Of a stretch of 14,622 bases of DNA, positions 13,894-14,622 are shown piece after piece. The DNA lies in assembly GCA_002396805.1 (NCBI GenBank), contig DGYW01000008.1, positions 1-14,622 of the forward strand, given 5' to 3'. Made by a program: the position numbers and the translations under genes. The number at the start of each line of letters is the position of its first letter. Position 1 is the stretch's first letter. A model generated the notes under the pieces. It searched no databases and was not told where the DNA came from. It was given only the letters and a program-made list of their open reading frames with translations. Source of the DNA: Firmicutes bacterium UBA4996. GTDB taxonomy: Bacteria; Bacillota; Limnochordia; Darwinibacteriales; Darwinibacteriaceae.

Positions 13894-14013
13894 CCAGCTT
13901 TAGCTAGCAAATTCACTTTCAAACACCTAGGATAATGTTGAACGGGAATCGATTATTAAGAGGGTGGCCTTCTAGTCCGACAGTGGCCTTATTGCCCGTG
14001 TTTGTAGTAACTT

Positions 14014-14047
14014 AAAAGTACCCCAAATAATAATTGAAAAGTACCCC
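14014..14047 (+). repeat. Internal terminal direct repeats of the IS21-type element
   Basis: AAAAGTACCCC occurs twice with identical sequence and a 23-base period (14014-14024, 14037-14047). These are presumed transposase binding sites at the left end. Confidence 0.8.
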
Positions 14048-14064
14048 ACCCTAAAATACACTTT

Positions 14065-14089
14065 TACGTATTAAGGTAATTGATACGTA
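14065..14089 (+). repeat. Inverted repeat in the istA leader
   Basis: Perfect 7-base arms TACGTAT and ATACGTA, 11 bases apart, placed between the terminal repeats and the istA start. It could form a leader hairpin that limits transposase expression or readthrough from outside. Confidence 0.45.
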
Positions 14090-14105
14090 GAAGGGTGCGG
14101 GGAGA

Positions 14106-14622
14106 TTGATCAAATTGATACAGAAACAAGATATCCTCATCATGTTTTTTCGAGAAGGCAAATCTCAACGTGGCATCGAACGTGAAACAGGGGTTTCCAG
14201 AAAGACTATCAAGAAATATATCGATGAATACGAGGCTCAGAGAGCCCTCCTGCTGGAAACAGACCCCGATGCCGTAATTGACATTAAAGAGCTCACAGAT
14301 AGCATTGTGGAGGCTCCGCAGTATGATTCGAGCAATAGAAAGAAGCGCAAAGTAACTGAAGATGTAGTAGATGCCATCCAAGGCCACCTGGATGAGAACA
14401 AGAAAAAGAGAGAGCGTGGCCAATCAAAGTTACAAAAGAAGAAGATAGACATCTACGAGGCCCTGGTGGCTGAAGGATTTGACGTCAGCTATTCCACTGT
14501 CTGTAATACAGTCAGGCAGATGCAAAACCAGGTGGCGGAAGCCTTCATCAAGGCAAAGTATGACTTGGGCGATGTTTGTGAATTTGATTGGGGCGAAGTA
14601 AAACTGACTATTGCCGGCAAGC
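14106..14622 (+). CDS. istA: IS21-family transposase IstA, N-terminal part
   Basis: 172 codons are present and the frame is open at the window end. The N-terminus has a helix-turn-helix (FREGKSQRGIERETGVSRKT, about residues 15-34, then IKKYIDEY), followed by a lysine-rich helical region and the start of the DDE catalytic core, VCEFDWGEVKL, with first catalytic Asp near residue 161. This is the usual IstA order. No ATG fits the start: the frame opens after TAG at 14088-14090, and TTG at 14106 or TTG at 14115 are the likely starts. The latter has GGGGAG (14099-14104) ten bases upstream, so the exact start is uncertain. Between the terminal repeats and the gene lies TACGTAT/ATACGTA (14065-14089), which may be a regulatory hairpin. 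No frameshift is seen in this part. Confidence 0.88.
   Translation, partial: MIKLIQKQDILIMFFREGKSQRGIERETGVSRKTIKKYIDEYEAQRALLLETDPDAVIDIKELTDSIVEAPQYDSSNRKKRKVTEDVVDAIQGHLDENKKKRERGQSKLQKKKIDIYEALVAEGFDVSYSTVCNTVRQMQNQVAEAFIKAKYDLGDVCEFDWGEVKLTIAGK

Larger units (their letters stand above)
13749..13998. other. Intergenic region with two perfect inverted repeats, no gene seen
   Basis: No coding sequence is recognised on either strand. It contains TGCGATGA-13 bases-TCATCGCA (13771-13799), AGGGCAAG-GAGT-CTTGCCCT (13874-13893) and the palindrome CTCAATTGAG. Neither hairpin has a T tract, so a helicase terminator cannot be firmly named. Confidence 0.5.
13999..14622 (+). mobile_element. Left end of an IS21-family insertion sequence (cut by window edge)
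   Basis: The element probably begins at TGT (13999-14001), as IS21-family ends do. It contains two copies of AAAAGTACCCC (14014-14024 and 14037-14047), 23 bases apart, the multiple terminal repeats bound by the transposase in this family. The istA gene follows in the proper orientation. The right end, istB and target duplication lie outside the window, so completeness cannot be judged. The exact first base is inferred. Confidence 0.8.

Noticed and set aside
14064..14423. Minus-strand open frames opposite istA
   Set aside because: Shadow of the transposase frame, which has clear HTH and catalytic motifs.

Overview
The window looks like chromosomal DNA of a Gram-positive Bacillota (Firmicutes) bacterium. 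Strong AGGAGG-type ribosome binding sites stand before most genes, GTG/TTG starts are common, and the gene families (LanFEG/CprABC-like peptide-immunity transporter, OmpR/HisKA two-component pair, DUF2164, DUF2200, CshA-like helicase, ArcC) are typical of that phylum. The species cannot be told from the sequence. There is no tRNA, rRNA or CRISPR array.

Left part (113-6227, all minus strand, transcribed right to left). An ABC ATPase (5526-6227), two permeases (4765-5526 and 3998-4768), an OmpR-type response regulator (3284-3982) and a membrane sensor kinase (1839-3287) are joined by 1- or 4-base overlaps or very short gaps. This is a lantibiotic/cationic-peptide self-protection operon with its own two-component regulator; no peptide precursor gene lies beside it. 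Reading on in the same direction come a P-loop kinase-like protein with a beta-rich C-terminal extension (854-1810) and a TVP38/VTT membrane protein (113-808) that appears to start at a rare ATT codon. No terminator separates these two from the operon.

Middle (6297-8621, minus strand). Small enzyme and orphan genes: a DinB-like protein, DUF2200, DUF2164 and adenosine deaminase, ending in a clear rho-independent terminator just before the ABC operon. At 8791-9009 lies the C-terminal remnant of an unrecognised gene.

Right part (8985-14622, plus strand). A two-gene SPFH-membrane-protein/ribbon-helix-helix-regulator operon starts from a promoter whose -10 box is embedded in tandem ATGATATC repeats spaced 11 bp apart. 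Carbamate kinase (arcC) follows with its own extended -10 promoter. About 950 bases without an intact gene then hold a decayed transposase and a fragment of some other gene. A DEAD-box RNA helicase follows, then about 250 bases of empty DNA, and finally the left end of an IS21-family element with the beginning of istA, cut by the window edge.

The most testable unusual signals are the SPFH/RHH operon with its tandem operator-like repeats, the ATT start of the VTT protein, and the fused kinase-like protein downstream of the peptide-resistance operon. None is proven to be a new system.
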